Virus record (IMG/VR): IMGVR_UViG_3300032288_000639
Location: 1 to 28,410 of that record
DNA length: 28,410 nt
Direction: 5' to 3' (one strand)
Origin: a virus
The position numbers and the translations under genes are program-made. Of the stretch, positions 1-8,458 are shown piece by piece (positions within the stretch are counted from its first letter, which is position 1; each line of letters starts with the position of its first letter). The notes below the pieces were generated by a model. The model was not told the origin of the DNA and did no database searches. It was given only the letters and a program-made list of their open reading frames with translations.

Positions 1-46
1 CGTTCTCTTTAGTATAGTTTGCTAATGAACTTACTGAAAATGCCAT
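1..46 (-). CDS. Major capsid protein, N-terminal start only (partial)
   Basis: An ATG at 46 opens a reading frame that runs off the window edge, giving only about 15 residues beginning MAFSVSSLANYTKEN. I infer a major capsid protein because the gene directly follows, in transcription order, an XkdF-like protease and a scaffold-like protein, the usual order protease, scaffold, capsid. The short N-terminus also resembles capsid starts I know from Bacteroidota phages, but 15 residues prove nothing. The spacing to the preceding gene is 11 bp, so it is probably co-transcribed. Confidence 0.55.
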   Translation of the reverse strand, partial: MAFSVSSLANYTKEN

Positions 47-57
47 TGTTTATAAAT

Positions 58-663
58 TTATTTGTTTAAAATTGCGTTTCTATATTTCTCAATTCTTTCG
101 TACTTGCTATCATTAGTAGTTACGTAAGATTGAAATGCGTTTGCTGCTTTTTGAGTTGGCTCGGCAGTTGGAGTGTTTGAAAGTGCTTCTACTAATTCAG
201 CTACTTGTGCAAAACCTTGTTTAACCTTGCTTTCTAATTGAGCAATCTTTTCTTCTAATTCCATTTTTTTCTTCTCGTAATCGTCTTTTAACTCTTGAAT
301 CATTGCAGTTGTATCTTGTGCAGGTGCCACAGGAGCAGCAGGTGCAACAGGCTCTTCTACAATTACGTCTTCTTTAGGAGAAGAAATTTCTACGATAGCA
401 CCTAATTCATCAATCGTAATAGATGTACCATCCATTAATTGATGCTCGCCCATAGGAGCAGGAGTGCCATCAGCTAATTCTACCATACCACCTAGTTCTA
501 AAGCAGATATCATAACTTTCGTTCCATCTACTAAAGAATATTCAGCCATTTCTACCTTTGTTACTTCAGGTGCTACTTCAGCAACAGGTGCAACAGGCTC
601 AACAACTTGTGGCATATCTTCAAATAACGCTCTTATTTGATTTAATGCTTCTTTTGGATTCAT
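58..663 (-). CDS. Probable capsid scaffold or capsid-assembly protein
   Basis: A 201-residue acidic protein with three visible parts. Residues 20-35 and 105-115 are Pro/Ala/Val-rich linkers. Between them (about 37-95) sits an imperfect internal duplication built on DGT motifs (LVDGTKVMI, LADGTPAPMGEH, LMDGTSITI), which looks like repeated beta-hairpins. Residues about 120-165 form a Lys/Glu heptad-like coiled coil. The C-terminus is basic and polar. Coiled-coil content and position between the XkdF-like protease and the capsid start fit a scaffold that is removed during head maturation, but a decoration role for the DGT part is possible. The assignment comes mainly from context. Confidence 0.6.
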   Translation of the reverse strand: MNPKEALNQIRALFEDMPQVVEPVAPVAEVAPEVTKVEMAEYSLVDGTKVMISALELGGMVELADGTPAPMGEHQLMDGTSITIDELGAIVEISSPKEDVIVEEPVAPAAPVAPAQDTTAMIQELKDDYEKKKMELEEKIAQLESKVKQGFAQVAELVEALSNTPTAEPTQKAANAFQSYVTTNDSKYERIEKYRNAILNK

Positions 664-706
664 TTTTCTTTTTATTTAAATGTTTATAATTTATAGAATT
701 TATCAC

Positions 707-1300
707 TTAACATATAACAGAATCTAATATGTTCTTTATTTTCTGCATTTTAATCTCTTCATTTGTTAGCTTAGGAGTGTAATTAAATATGCCCTCAATA
801 GAAAATCCATTAATTAAACCCTCTTTAACTTTCGCCCATACTTCGTCGTTTTCTACTAACATAGAAACAAACCAACTACCATTAGGAGCATCTTCAAATC
901 CTTTCATTGGCATAATACCTCTAGACTTATCACTAATAAAGCTTTCAAACATTGTAACCCCTGTTTCTATTTGATTAGGGTCGTGCATTAGGTTTACATT
1001 ATTTTGGTAACCTTTCTTAAAATATTTCTGTACAATCTTCGTAATAGTCTCTTTAGAAAAAGCCACATAATAGTCCCCAAAATTAGTATCACTCCTAAAA
1101 ATAGGGGTGTCAGCCAACATAGCGCACCCACTAATAATTCGTTTATCTTCACTAACAATTTGAAATTTTTGTTCATTTTTAAATGCATTCCAATTCTTTT
1201 GAATAGCGGGTCTATCGACTAAAGAAACGAATTGCACCTCTGCATCATCGTTTAAGTCATCCGATATTTCTAACATATATAAAGGTAATTCCATACTCAT
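707..1300 (-). CDS. XkdF-like phage serine protease (putative prohead protease)
   Basis: 197 residues. The N-terminal segment (about 10-35, EISDD...VQFVSLVDRPAI) is the typical opening of XkdF-like proteins, which are placed among head maturation proteases. A histidine in NLMHD (about residue 105) and a serine in GFSIEG (about residue 167) are candidate catalytic residues, as in herpes/HK97-type prohead proteases. It lies directly upstream of the scaffold-like and capsid genes, the expected place for an enzyme that trims scaffold and capsid subunits. The C-terminus (LTNEEIKMQKIKNILDSVIC) may be a self-cleavage tail; that is inference. Confidence 0.7.
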   Translation of the reverse strand: MSMELPLYMLEISDDLNDDAEVQFVSLVDRPAIQKNWNAFKNEQKFQIVSEDKRIISGCAMLADTPIFRSDTNFGDYYVAFSKETITKIVQKYFKKGYQNNVNLMHDPNQIETGVTMFESFISDKSRGIMPMKGFEDAPNGSWFVSMLVENDEVWAKVKEGLINGFSIEGIFNYTPKLTNEEIKMQKIKNILDSVIC

Positions 1301-1320
1301 AAATAGTGTTTTTTAAAATA

Positions 1321-3132
1321 TTAACTAAATCTTGCTCTTTGTCTAATTGCAGCAATTCTTTGTTGATTGCTAGTTACATCGCTTTCAATTACATATGCTC
1401 TAACTGCTTGATTGCCAATATCGTTTATTGATTGTTGACTTATATTAGTTGTTTGCGCTCTTGGTAATTGCGGAACCATTGGTGGTTGTGTTGAAATAGA
1501 TGGCATTCCACCACCTGTTGAGCCACTACCTGTTGAACCACCACCTGAAGCTGCTGAATTAATTTGTTGAATACCTTGTGCAGATGCAGCAATAACAGAT
1601 GCAATAGATAATGCACCTCCTATCCTAGAAGGTATATAAGCAGGGTTAGGAATACTAGGTGCTAAAAAAAGTGGTATGCTATTCATTTGTGTAATAATCT
1701 TAGCAATAGCAGCACCCTTTTCAATTAATAATCCAGCAATAGCCACTGTTTTACTTTTTCCTGCTATCTGTCCTAATAAATTACCTGCTTGTTCTGCAAA
1801 TCCAATATATTGTAATGTTAATTGCCTTTTAGCTTCTTCTTCTGCTTTTTTACTTGCAGTAATTTCCTTGTCAATATCCTGTTCTTGCTTTGCATATTTT
1901 GCAATAATATCTATTCTTTCTTTTTGACTTAAATCTAAATTAGATAATTCAATTTCTTTTTGTTGTGCAATATAAGCTTCTTTATTTGCAAGTCTTTGTT
2001 GGTCTTCTTCAAAGTCAAAATCTAATAAATCATTTTTATAATCTAAATCTGTAATTAAATTTTGTATTTCCTGAAATTCTAATTCTCTTTTTTTAGTAGC
2101 ATTCTCTTCGGCAATTTGTAATAAGCGTTGTTGTAGTTGAGTATCAAAGTCTTCATAAGCCTTTGCATCTGCTTTAGCTTTTTCAAGTCTTGCCTTTTCT
2201 TCGTCATCTAATTTTTTTCTATCTTCTGCCTCTTGTTCGGCTTTTTTCTTTTTTCTATCTGCCTCTTGATTATCTAAAACTTTTATTTCAGTATTTAAAT
2301 CAGCAATAGCCTGTAACTCTTCTGCAGTTGCACCTTTTATTAAACTTAATTGTTTTTGAATCCTGTCTCTCTTCGCCTCGTATATTTCTTTTTCTTTACC
2401 ATTTTGTGATTCTAATTCTTTTATAATTCTATCTGCAGACTTTATATATGCATTAGTTGCTTGTGTTAATGCATCTGCATTTCTTTTAGCCTCACTTGTT
2501 ACCCCTATAAAATCCGTAAATCCTTGAATAACATTTTTTACTTTACTTGCAAATTCTACAAGTGATGGGAAAAGGTTAGTAATTACTTCTTTTACTTTAT
2601 CAAAATTAGCTATTAACAAACCTAATCCAACTGCTAATGCACCTACTCCTGTTGCAATAATTGCGCCTCTTAGTGTACTAAATGCAGATACAACTTGTGT
2701 TCTAATTACTGCACCTAATTGCTTAAACGAATCAACACTTTCCCCTACTGCTTGTAATCCCTGCGAAAGTGCCATAGCAGATTGCACCTTTAACAAAGTC
2801 TTTTGTACGTCTTCCGATTCTTTACCGAATAAAGCCATTGCTCCCTGTACTGCACCAAATCCACCTGCTACTCCTGATAGGGATGCAGTTAATGCTTTAA
2901 ACTTAGCATCAGGATTAAATGCGTCAACTAAATCTTTTGCATCGCCTATTCTATCCCTTAGTTCTGCAGCTTTTTTTGCTGCGTTTACTGCCTCTACTGA
3001 AGTAGCACCAAACTTGTCCGATAACGCAATTACTTCGGCTTGTGCTTCCCTCATTTGTTTTTTAAGCGACCCAATAGAACTATCAGCACCCGAAGTGTTG
3101 ACGTTAATATTTAAATTTAAATTCTCTGCCAT
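1321..3132 (-). CDS. Tail tape measure protein
   Basis: 603 residues with the composition of a tape measure. The N-terminal helical region (about 1-80) is Ala/Lys/Glu-rich. Gly/Ala-rich hydrophobic stretches lie at about 85-110 and 150-180 (GVGALAVGLGLLIANF). A long charged coiled coil spans about 210-430, and a hydrophobic segment at about 440-520 precedes a Gly/Ser low-complexity run (SAASGGGSTGSGSTGGG). Tape measures set tail length at roughly 1.5 angstrom per residue, so this one would imply a tail of about 90 nm or a little less. Its start overlaps the stop of the upstream tail gene by one base. It supports a long non-contractile tail; no sheath gene is visible nearby. Confidence 0.8.
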   Translation of the reverse strand: MAENLNLNINVNTSGADSSIGSLKKQMREAQAEVIALSDKFGATSVEAVNAAKKAAELRDRIGDAKDLVDAFNPDAKFKALTASLSGVAGGFGAVQGAMALFGKESEDVQKTLLKVQSAMALSQGLQAVGESVDSFKQLGAVIRTQVVSAFSTLRGAIIATGVGALAVGLGLLIANFDKVKEVITNLFPSLVEFASKVKNVIQGFTDFIGVTSEAKRNADALTQATNAYIKSADRIIKELESQNGKEKEIYEAKRDRIQKQLSLIKGATAEELQAIADLNTEIKVLDNQEADRKKKKAEQEAEDRKKLDDEEKARLEKAKADAKAYEDFDTQLQQRLLQIAEENATKKRELEFQEIQNLITDLDYKNDLLDFDFEEDQQRLANKEAYIAQQKEIELSNLDLSQKERIDIIAKYAKQEQDIDKEITASKKAEEEAKRQLTLQYIGFAEQAGNLLGQIAGKSKTVAIAGLLIEKGAAIAKIITQMNSIPLFLAPSIPNPAYIPSRIGGALSIASVIAASAQGIQQINSAASGGGSTGSGSTGGGMPSISTQPPMVPQLPRAQTTNISQQSINDIGNQAVRAYVIESDVTSNQQRIAAIRQRARFS

Positions 3133-5153
3133 TAGTATGTTGTTTCAATTACTTTTAATAAACTTATTTTGGTCGTGTTGTACTCCATAGGATTAAAATT
3201 CTCAACCTTATTTAATCTAAATAGAACTCCGTCAATCCATATATACTTGCTAAAATCTAGATTATTTATATCTGTCGTATTTAATAAAGCAGAGCAAGTT
3301 AATAGTTTACTATCCTTGCTAGTTATTTCTGCCATATATTGACTATGATAGGCATTAAATAAATTTGTAGTTGGATAGGTATTTGCAGTAAATTGTAATT
3401 CATATGGCGCACCAAAGTTAATATCATTCGTAGGTGTATAAGGGTCGTTAAGATGCCCCCCATAACCATAAGTCGTAATAGTGTCAACTACTGATACTCC
3501 ATTTAATATATTATAACTCGTTCTACCTGTAATCTTTTTAGCTTGCATAATCCTAATAACACTATCCATTGAATTTTCTTTTGTGTTATTATCTGACACT
3601 TTATAAATAGCAGGATATATCTTATCTGTACCGACTTTTTGATACAATACACTTGCTGCAAATATTACATTAAGACTATCTGTTTCTTTGCTAAAATCAA
3701 ACTCTGTATCATATATTCTGTCGCCATAGCCTTCGTTATATTTTTTATTATAGTTCTCATTATAAAAGTCATTATCTTGCTTAAACTTATAATTAAAATA
3801 TCTTGCATTTAATTCACTCATAGGCTTAATGCTTAAAGGCTTAGACCTATCTATTTTATTAGACCAATCTAGTGCGTTTGCATAAGTATTAGGATAGAAG
3901 TTAATGTAAGGCTTAATAATTATCTTTTTGTCATCCCAAGTATCTTCATAAACATATAAGTTAAACATTTTAACTATGCTTAAAAAGAAATCTTTTTGAA
4001 ATATCCCTCTTGGGATTGTGTCATTAATAACTAATCCATCATTATAATTAACAGGAACAGGAACAAACGAATCTGAAAAAAATGATACTTGCGCCTCTGT
4101 TAATGTAATAGGTGGGTCATCTCTGTTTGGTGCAGTATTTGTAAATCTAAATACTATTGCATCCCCTGTGTTTACTAATAATATAAACTCTTCATCTATT
4201 CCAAATGCTCCTACAAAATTAGAACTATAAACAATAGTGCTATTTTTATAAATATTAAATGTTCCGCTTGTAGAATCCCCGCCAAAAGTATATTGCATCT
4301 TTAGGTTTATAGAAGTAGCACCTGAATATGTAAATGTAGTTCCACCTGCACTTACAACTAATCCTGAACCCGTAACACTATCAAATCCTACTGCACTCGT
4401 TCCTAATATTTCTAAATTAGTTGTTCTTATAGCTACATTTAAATTACCTGTTATTTTAGTTAATACTTTTTGATTATGCGGAATAATTAACCTGTTAAAT
4501 AATTCTTGGTCGCCCGATAACAAATCTAATGTATAACTATAATCTGTACCTGCAAATATCTTTTGCAAATACTCTTTGACATATAAAGCAGGTCTATATG
4601 CACTTACTTGAAAGTTTACCTTGTCCGTGCTTACATTACCATAATCTATTAATGGATAATAGTAGCCTGACCCTGCAATAGTATCCCAACTAGCCTTAAT
4701 ATTAGCTACATTATAATCGTGATTATATGCACTAAAATCTAAATCTTCTAATCTTTTATTGCCTAGTGCGGTTATAAAACCACCTAGTTCTCCAAATACA
4801 GAACATTGATATTCTATTGTTTTGTTATCAACTACAATTTCTAGTATTCTTAATGTTCCCTTAAATATCTGTATCTTATCAATAAAGATTCTACATTGAG
4901 CCGACTTTGATGCGTTAAAGTTATAATTAACATTAGGCAAGGTATTGTCAGTAAAATTTGAATTACCTAAATCAAATACAAAGCCAAATATCTTATTGTT
5001 TATTGCAGTACCCGAAATATTAATGGTCTTAGAATAAGATGTATTCCTACTTCCAAAGTCATTAATGTCATCGATAGCATAGTTAAACTCTGTACTTATA
5101 TCTTGAAATAAGTCTAATTTATAATCTTCAACATATATTTCTGTACTAATCAT
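3132..5153 (-). CDS. Large tail or baseplate structural protein
   Basis: 673 residues, Asn/Tyr/Ser/Thr-rich and beta-like throughout, without a signal peptide or membrane segment. The opening (MISTEIYVEDYKLDLF) followed by SYSKTINI resembles proteins found beside tape measure genes in Bacteroidota phages. I know no enzymatic motif in it. Its place between another beta-rich tail protein and the tape measure, with one-base overlaps on both sides, indicates tight co-expression with tail genes. A distal-tail or tail-hub role is the best guess. A portal was considered for size reasons, but the predicted fold (little helix) does not suit one. Confidence 0.6.
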   Translation of the reverse strand: MISTEIYVEDYKLDLFQDISTEFNYAIDDINDFGSRNTSYSKTINISGTAINNKIFGFVFDLGNSNFTDNTLPNVNYNFNASKSAQCRIFIDKIQIFKGTLRILEIVVDNKTIEYQCSVFGELGGFITALGNKRLEDLDFSAYNHDYNVANIKASWDTIAGSGYYYPLIDYGNVSTDKVNFQVSAYRPALYVKEYLQKIFAGTDYSYTLDLLSGDQELFNRLIIPHNQKVLTKITGNLNVAIRTTNLEILGTSAVGFDSVTGSGLVVSAGGTTFTYSGATSINLKMQYTFGGDSTSGTFNIYKNSTIVYSSNFVGAFGIDEEFILLVNTGDAIVFRFTNTAPNRDDPPITLTEAQVSFFSDSFVPVPVNYNDGLVINDTIPRGIFQKDFFLSIVKMFNLYVYEDTWDDKKIIIKPYINFYPNTYANALDWSNKIDRSKPLSIKPMSELNARYFNYKFKQDNDFYNENYNKKYNEGYGDRIYDTEFDFSKETDSLNVIFAASVLYQKVGTDKIYPAIYKVSDNNTKENSMDSVIRIMQAKKITGRTSYNILNGVSVVDTITTYGYGGHLNDPYTPTNDINFGAPYELQFTANTYPTTNLFNAYHSQYMAEITSKDSKLLTCSALLNTTDINNLDFSKYIWIDGVLFRLNKVENFNPMEYNTTKISLLKVIETTY

Positions 5154-6379
5154 TATCTAAATTGACTTGTTATATATTTACCAACCTCAATATCTATTTC
5201 AAAGTTAAATAGCTTGTCCGAACTTTCTAACTTATACTCGTAATTAGTGCTACTTATTGTAACAGGGAAATATGCACCTTGTACTTCCATATAGGTAATA
5301 GTACTTGCAAATAGCTGCGCTAACCATTCGTAATCTTGTTGACTTACCCAATCTGATATAAGATGAAACTTATCCTTATGCTGAATAGCATAGTTTAGAG
5401 TCGTCTCATTATACTTATTGTATGAATCAATATTACTCATTGTATTGCCTGATAACTGCCAATCATTGCGCCTATATGATGCCCTCTGTACCTCTGTCGA
5501 CCTCTTGTTGACTAGTGCAAATTTCATTGTATCCCAACCGCCTAATCTGTTTAAAAAATGTAAGTTATACTGCTTGTATTTAGGGTAGCACTTTTGTTTA
5601 AATTGTAGCTTCCTAGATATTGCAACCCCTCTCTTTAAGTAAACATTATATCCATAGGTATTCTCTGTAATTAAAGTTCTACCTGCAAAAGTATTAATAT
5701 GTCCCGCTTGACAATTAAATAAATTCATTTCTCCTAAAAATGTAATGCCTCCACTAGCAGTATCTATAATTGTACCCGACTCATTAATGACTTCTATCCA
5801 AGCAGAATATGCTCCTGCCGTAACCTTAAAATATGTTGCATAAAAATTATCGCCATATTCTATTGTTATATTCTCTGTATCCCTTTCCGTTAACCAATCA
5901 TCTGTAAAGTTTTCGATTAATAGGTTGTCATAATAATCAGATAGTACTAATGGAGTATTGTTATTAACGAATAGAATATCTGCAAATAATGGTGGGTAAT
6001 AGTTATATGCACTTAATGCACCCGATACTAGGTTTGTTATAGTTACTAAATTACCACCACTAACATACTCTTCCCCTACTTGTATTGTAGAATTAACTTT
6101 TATCTTGTCATTAGATGCTACTAAAATAGAACTACCCGATGGCTCAAAATAATTAGTTACATATGCCCTAACCATAGGAGATGCGTTAAATACTCCATAG
6201 CTACCTTCCGCAGATGGCGAAGGATAAATCTTTGTTCTGCTTACTTGTGAACCATTAACGAACACATCATAAACGAACTTAAATGCAGTTTGACCTACAT
6301 TAGTTGAACTAGAAACGTACCATAAGTCATCGTGCATACTTGAATAAGGTGCAGGACTACTTTGAATTGTTATTGCCAT
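5153..6379 (-). CDS. Tail structural protein (beta-rich)
   Basis: 408 residues, strongly beta-like, rich in Tyr, Asn, Thr and Ser. The C-terminal third (about 300-405) has alternating hydrophobic strands and ends EIDIEVGKYITSQFR. No catalytic motif is visible. Its stop overlaps the next gene by one base, and its start overlaps the preceding gene by 23 bp. Similar proteins pair with the large downstream tail protein in Bacteroidota phages, as far as I recall. A major tail tube or distal tail component is plausible; the sequence alone does not decide. Confidence 0.55.
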   Translation of the reverse strand: MAITIQSSPAPYSSMHDDLWYVSSSTNVGQTAFKFVYDVFVNGSQVSRTKIYPSPSAEGSYGVFNASPMVRAYVTNYFEPSGSSILVASNDKIKVNSTIQVGEEYVSGGNLVTITNLVSGALSAYNYYPPLFADILFVNNNTPLVLSDYYDNLLIENFTDDWLTERDTENITIEYGDNFYATYFKVTAGAYSAWIEVINESGTIIDTASGGITFLGEMNLFNCQAGHINTFAGRTLITENTYGYNVYLKRGVAISRKLQFKQKCYPKYKQYNLHFLNRLGGWDTMKFALVNKRSTEVQRASYRRNDWQLSGNTMSNIDSYNKYNETTLNYAIQHKDKFHLISDWVSQQDYEWLAQLFASTITYMEVQGAYFPVTISSTNYEYKLESSDKLFNFEIDIEVGKYITSQFR

Positions 6380-7025
6380 TTGTTATTTCTTTACCGATTT
6401 GTCTAATTTTAATTTGTATATCTTTACCTAGTGCAGCCTCCATTACCTCGTAAAAGTTCTTTCCAAAGGTAGCCTTTTCTGCATTATCAAAATAATGTGT
6501 TGACCTTATACCCTTTCTATGTATTGACCTAGCTATAACATAAGCTAAAGACTTTTTAGCATCTACTGCCTTGCCTTCAACACCTAGCTTTCTGTAAGGC
6601 TTTACAGATACTGCCTTTAGTTTATTATAACCTAGCCATTTTTCTACTGACGAAATAGGTATGCTTTTTTTAGCAGGGTTAAACTTGTATGGAGTCTTTG
6701 AGTCTGCCTTTATATTTTTTGTACCCTTTACACCTTTGTTTACAAAATCCCAATACTTAGAAGCTACTTGACTTTTAGGGTAACCAATTGATAATGTATA
6801 GCTTGTACCAAATTTAGTTACAAACATTTTTATATCATTAATTGCACCCGAAGCTATCGAATTGTTTGCTCGTAAGTTCTTTTGAGCCTGTAATATAAAC
6901 TCTGCTCCAAAATCCCTAAGCAACCTTTCTGCAACAGGTAGGTCATTAGGCTTCATAGGTTGTTCGCCTATTGTATTTAGGAATCCTTCGCCTATTGCCA
7001 ATGCTTGTGCTTTTGTTATGCTCAT
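6357..7025 (-). CDS. Putative tail completion or head-tail joining protein (HK97 gp10-like in character)
   Basis: 222 residues with a mixed, basic composition. A central beta-like region (about 60-100, MFVTKFGTSYTLSIGYPKS) is followed by a motif YWDFVNKGVKG and later RSIHRKGIRSTHYFDNA (about 165-182). A Lys-rich helix before a late RKGI...THYFDNA block is reminiscent of minor virion proteins of the HK97 gp10 type. The gene begins 87 bp after the tail-chaperone frame closes, behind a hairpin, and runs into the next tail gene with a 23-bp overlap. The assignment is by general character and position only. Confidence 0.45.
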   Translation of the reverse strand: MSITKAQALAIGEGFLNTIGEQPMKPNDLPVAERLLRDFGAEFILQAQKNLRANNSIASGAINDIKMFVTKFGTSYTLSIGYPKSQVASKYWDFVNKGVKGTKNIKADSKTPYKFNPAKKSIPISSVEKWLGYNKLKAVSVKPYRKLGVEGKAVDAKKSLAYVIARSIHRKGIRSTHYFDNAEKATFGKNFYEVMEAALGKDIQIKIRQIGKEITNGNNNSK

Positions 7026-7059
7026 ACCAATAAATAGTGTTATAACATAAAAATAACTA

Positions 7060-7083
7060 TCCCCACCTTTTTAGGGATGGGGA
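7060..7083 (-). terminator. GC-rich hairpin with U-rich tail, possible terminator or attenuator
   Basis: On the minus strand a stem of TCCCCA/TGGGGA plus two further C-G pairs across a one-base bulge closes a short A-rich loop, followed within a few bases by TTATTTTTATG. This G/C cluster stands out in very AT-rich DNA. It sits in the 87-bp gap after the tail-chaperone extension stops and before the 222-residue gene, so it may set the ratio of upstream to downstream transcripts. Confidence 0.5.
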
Positions 7084-7112
7084 AGTAAACCAAAATCCAA
7101 CTATGAAAATCT

Positions 7113-7383
7113 TTATCTAACCTTTTTAATCTGCTCGTTGTCGTAATCCGTTTTAGCTTTTAGATAGGATAGTATGTTTAAACACTCTATTGTGCTTAGT
7201 TCATACGCTTCGCTAACTCTACAATTTTCGTATTCGGCAATAAGTTTGGTGCTATATTGCCATCCAAAATATTCAATAAACTTTGAACCACCTCTTTCGC
7301 TTGTTCCTGACTCATTCCCGCTTGCTGCATCTTGTTCGCCAAATAACCCTGTGAAACTTCTATCCAATTTCTGTATACTTGAT
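7113..7383 (-). CDS. Tail assembly chaperone extension (T-like), reached by -1 frameshift
   Basis: This frame has no good ATG of its own; the first possible start is a TTG at 7367. It is open, without a stop, back through the U9 tract at 7384-7392 in the gene above it, from which it lies in the -1 frame. A slip there would give about 161 residues of the upstream protein followed by about 90 residues from this frame, 251 in all. The first part is a Gly/Ser/Glu-rich linker (DAASGNESGTSERGGS). The second part (FIEYFGWQYSTKLIAEYE, then ECLNILSYLKAKTDYDNEQ) is a compact helical domain like T-domains of G/GT chaperones. Ordinary independent translation from TTG is the alternative. Confidence 0.6.
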
Positions 7384-7867
7384 AAAAAAAAACCAACGAG
7401 TGATATACGTCTACAAATCTTGCTTCTAACATATCGTCTGCATAGTCTTTATGCTTACTTGCATCGTATGGCTTATTAACCCAAAATCCTAACTTGCGCT
7501 CCTGAGGAATTATCATAGTAGCTGCTAACTTATGTAGGTTACCATATAGGTCTTCGCTAAATACTTTACTTTCAATATACCTTGCAAATGGCATCCTACT
7601 CACATCATAATTAATCTTGTATCTTTTGCTTTTAGAAATAGGTATATACTTAACCGCTTTGCCATTTATAGGCTCATTAAGGAATAATATTGTTTCTTTT
7701 AACTCTGCATACTTATTTAATGGTAGGCTATCTATTTGCATCTCTGTCATATTATTGACTATTGCAATTAGCTTTACATCTGTATCTAAGTCAGTATCGT
7801 TTTTGTCTTTTGTCTTTATGACATTATAAATCTGTTGATATTGCCATACGTTTATTTTGTCCCACAT
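7196..7867 (-). CDS. Tail assembly chaperone, G-like
   Basis: 223 residues, mostly helical in appearance, with an N-terminal WDKINVWQYQQIYNV segment, typical for chaperones that hold the tape measure before tail assembly. The slippery T9 run falls at codons 159-162, so about 62 residues of the C-terminus would be replaced when ribosomes shift. Position upstream of the tail genes agrees with the lambda G/GT arrangement, although other short tail genes separate it from the tape measure. The start ATG at 7867 lies inside the end of a tiny upstream ORF. No enzymatic motif is seen. Confidence 0.6.
   Translation of the reverse strand: MWDKINVWQYQQIYNVIKTKDKNDTDLDTDVKLIAIVNNMTEMQIDSLPLNKYAELKETILFLNEPINGKAVKYIPISKSKRYKINYDVSRMPFARYIESKVFSEDLYGNLHKLAATMIIPQERKLGFWVNKPYDASKHKDYADDMLEARFVDVYHSLVFFYQVYRNWIEVSQGYLANKMQQAGMSQEQAKEVVQSLLNILDGNIAPNLLPNTKIVELAKRMN
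7385..7391 (-). promoter_or_regulatory. Candidate -1 ribosomal slippery heptamer (U UUU UUU)
   Basis: On the minus strand the chaperone gene reads GTT TTT TTT TAT across a run of nine T. The heptamer T TTT TTT is in the proper phase for -1 slippage, and the next codon in the new frame is TTA. The new frame stays open to the stop at 7113. A T9 run can also cause RNA polymerase slippage, which would give the same fused product by another route. Confidence 0.55.
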
Positions 7868-7965
7868 AGCTCCTTGATTTTAGATAAAGATACTGCAATT
7901 ATATATACAAAACAAGCTAATGGTATTGAAATAATAAAGAACTTAATAAGTTGTAGTATTTTCAT
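7852..7965 (-). CDS. Possible 37-residue single-pass membrane peptide
   Basis: Starts at ATG 7965 inside the 3' end of the 57-residue upstream ORF and ends 16 bases inside the chaperone gene. The peptide MKILQLIKFFIISIPLACFV... has one hydrophobic span (about residues 8-28) with a basic end. Overlaps with both neighbours suit the compact style of this genome. It is short enough to be chance in AT-rich DNA, and nothing points to a function. Confidence 0.35.
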   Translation of the reverse strand: MKILQLIKFFIISIPLACFVYIIAVSLSKIKELCGTK

Positions 7966-8116
7966 ATGTATTTTTTAAAAGGTCTTTTTTAAGGATTTTA
8001 ATTGCTAATTCTTTTAGTGCTAATTCTTTTTCTAGTTTAGCTATCTTTTCGATTAGACATTCATTTTCAAGTCTTATTAGATATTCCTGACTGATTGTAT
8101 AGTTATTTTTTGTCAT
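7943..8116 (-). CDS. Small coiled-coil protein, 57 residues
   Basis: ATG at 8116, TAA at 7943. The middle of the protein (LENECLIEKIAKLEKELALKE) is a clean Leu/Ile heptad pattern, so a short coiled coil is likely. It begins 17 bp after (below) a strong hairpin with a T-rich tail. The function is unknown. The regular heptads make it more convincing than a random small ORF, and it fills part of the roughly 390-bp stretch between the chaperone gene and the 63-residue gene. Confidence 0.5.
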   Translation of the reverse strand: MTKNNYTISQEYLIRLENECLIEKIAKLEKELALKELAIKILKKDLLKNTYENTTTY

Positions 8117-8132
8117 AAGTTTAGTTTAAAAA

Positions 8133-8189
8133 CCACCCTAAGTTCCCCAAATCACTATCTTGTTATTAATATATAATTTCTTAGGGTGG
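8133..8189 (-). terminator. 10-bp inverted repeat followed by T-run, likely intrinsic terminator
   Basis: CCACCCTAAG at 8133-8142 and its exact reverse complement at 8180-8189 form a perfect 10-bp stem around a 37-base AT-rich loop. Read on the minus strand the stem is followed at once by TTTTTAAA. The loop is long for a classical terminator, so an mRNA stabiliser or processing site is also possible. It lies between the tiny membrane ORF and the 57-residue coiled-coil gene. Confidence 0.5.
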
Positions 8190-8197
8190 CTATATTC

Positions 8198-8281
8198 TTA
8201 AATGTTTTGATAGATTGCTACTATTGTGAAGGCTAATATTAATATTAATACTGCCTGAATGTTATACTGCTTCTGTTTCAT
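8198..8281 (-). CDS. Possible 27-residue membrane peptide
   Basis: The ATG at 8281 lies within the last codons of the 63-residue gene, and the frame closes at 8198. The peptide MKQKQYNIQAVLILILAFTI continues VAIYQNI and is a basic N-terminus plus one hydrophobic helix. Phages often carry such tiny membrane peptides, but a run of hydrophobic codons is easy to meet by chance in AT-rich DNA, so this is a weak call. Confidence 0.3.
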   Translation of the reverse strand: MKQKQYNIQAVLILILAFTIVAIYQNI

Positions 8282-8453
8282 ATTGGTTTATTAATTTATT
8301 TTGTAATTGTTCTAATACTTGCTTGTCGTTTGAATAGATTTCTATTAGATTATCATTTTCAAAACTTTCTAATAACTTGTCTATTTGTCTTATTCTTGTA
8401 AATATAGAGTCTAATAATAATGTTTGCTCTTGGGTTGTTAATTCTAGTTTCAT
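8262..8453 (-). CDS. Small helical protein of unknown function, 63 residues
   Basis: Begins MKLELTTQEQTLLLDSIFTRI, followed by two amphipathic helices rich in Leu, Gln and Glu. No motif for an enzyme, membrane segment or metal site. It follows the 86-residue gene by a 5-bp gap and so belongs to the operon starting at the promoter region near 8745. Similar short helical proteins occur in many phage accessory operons. Confidence 0.6.
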   Translation of the reverse strand: MKLELTTQEQTLLLDSIFTRIRQIDKLLESFENDNLIEIYSNDKQVLEQLQNKLINQYETEAV

Positions 8454-8458
8454 AGTGA

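Noticed and set aside
1004-1222. Plus- and minus-strand open frames opposite and inside the XkdF-like gene
   Set aside because: They are shadows of the protease gene; their sequences look like reverse or shifted readings without domain character.
3132-5153. Portal protein candidate by size
   Set aside because: The 673-residue protein is beta-rich and Asn/Tyr-rich; portals of this size are largely helical with a long stem. Tail or baseplate is the better reading.
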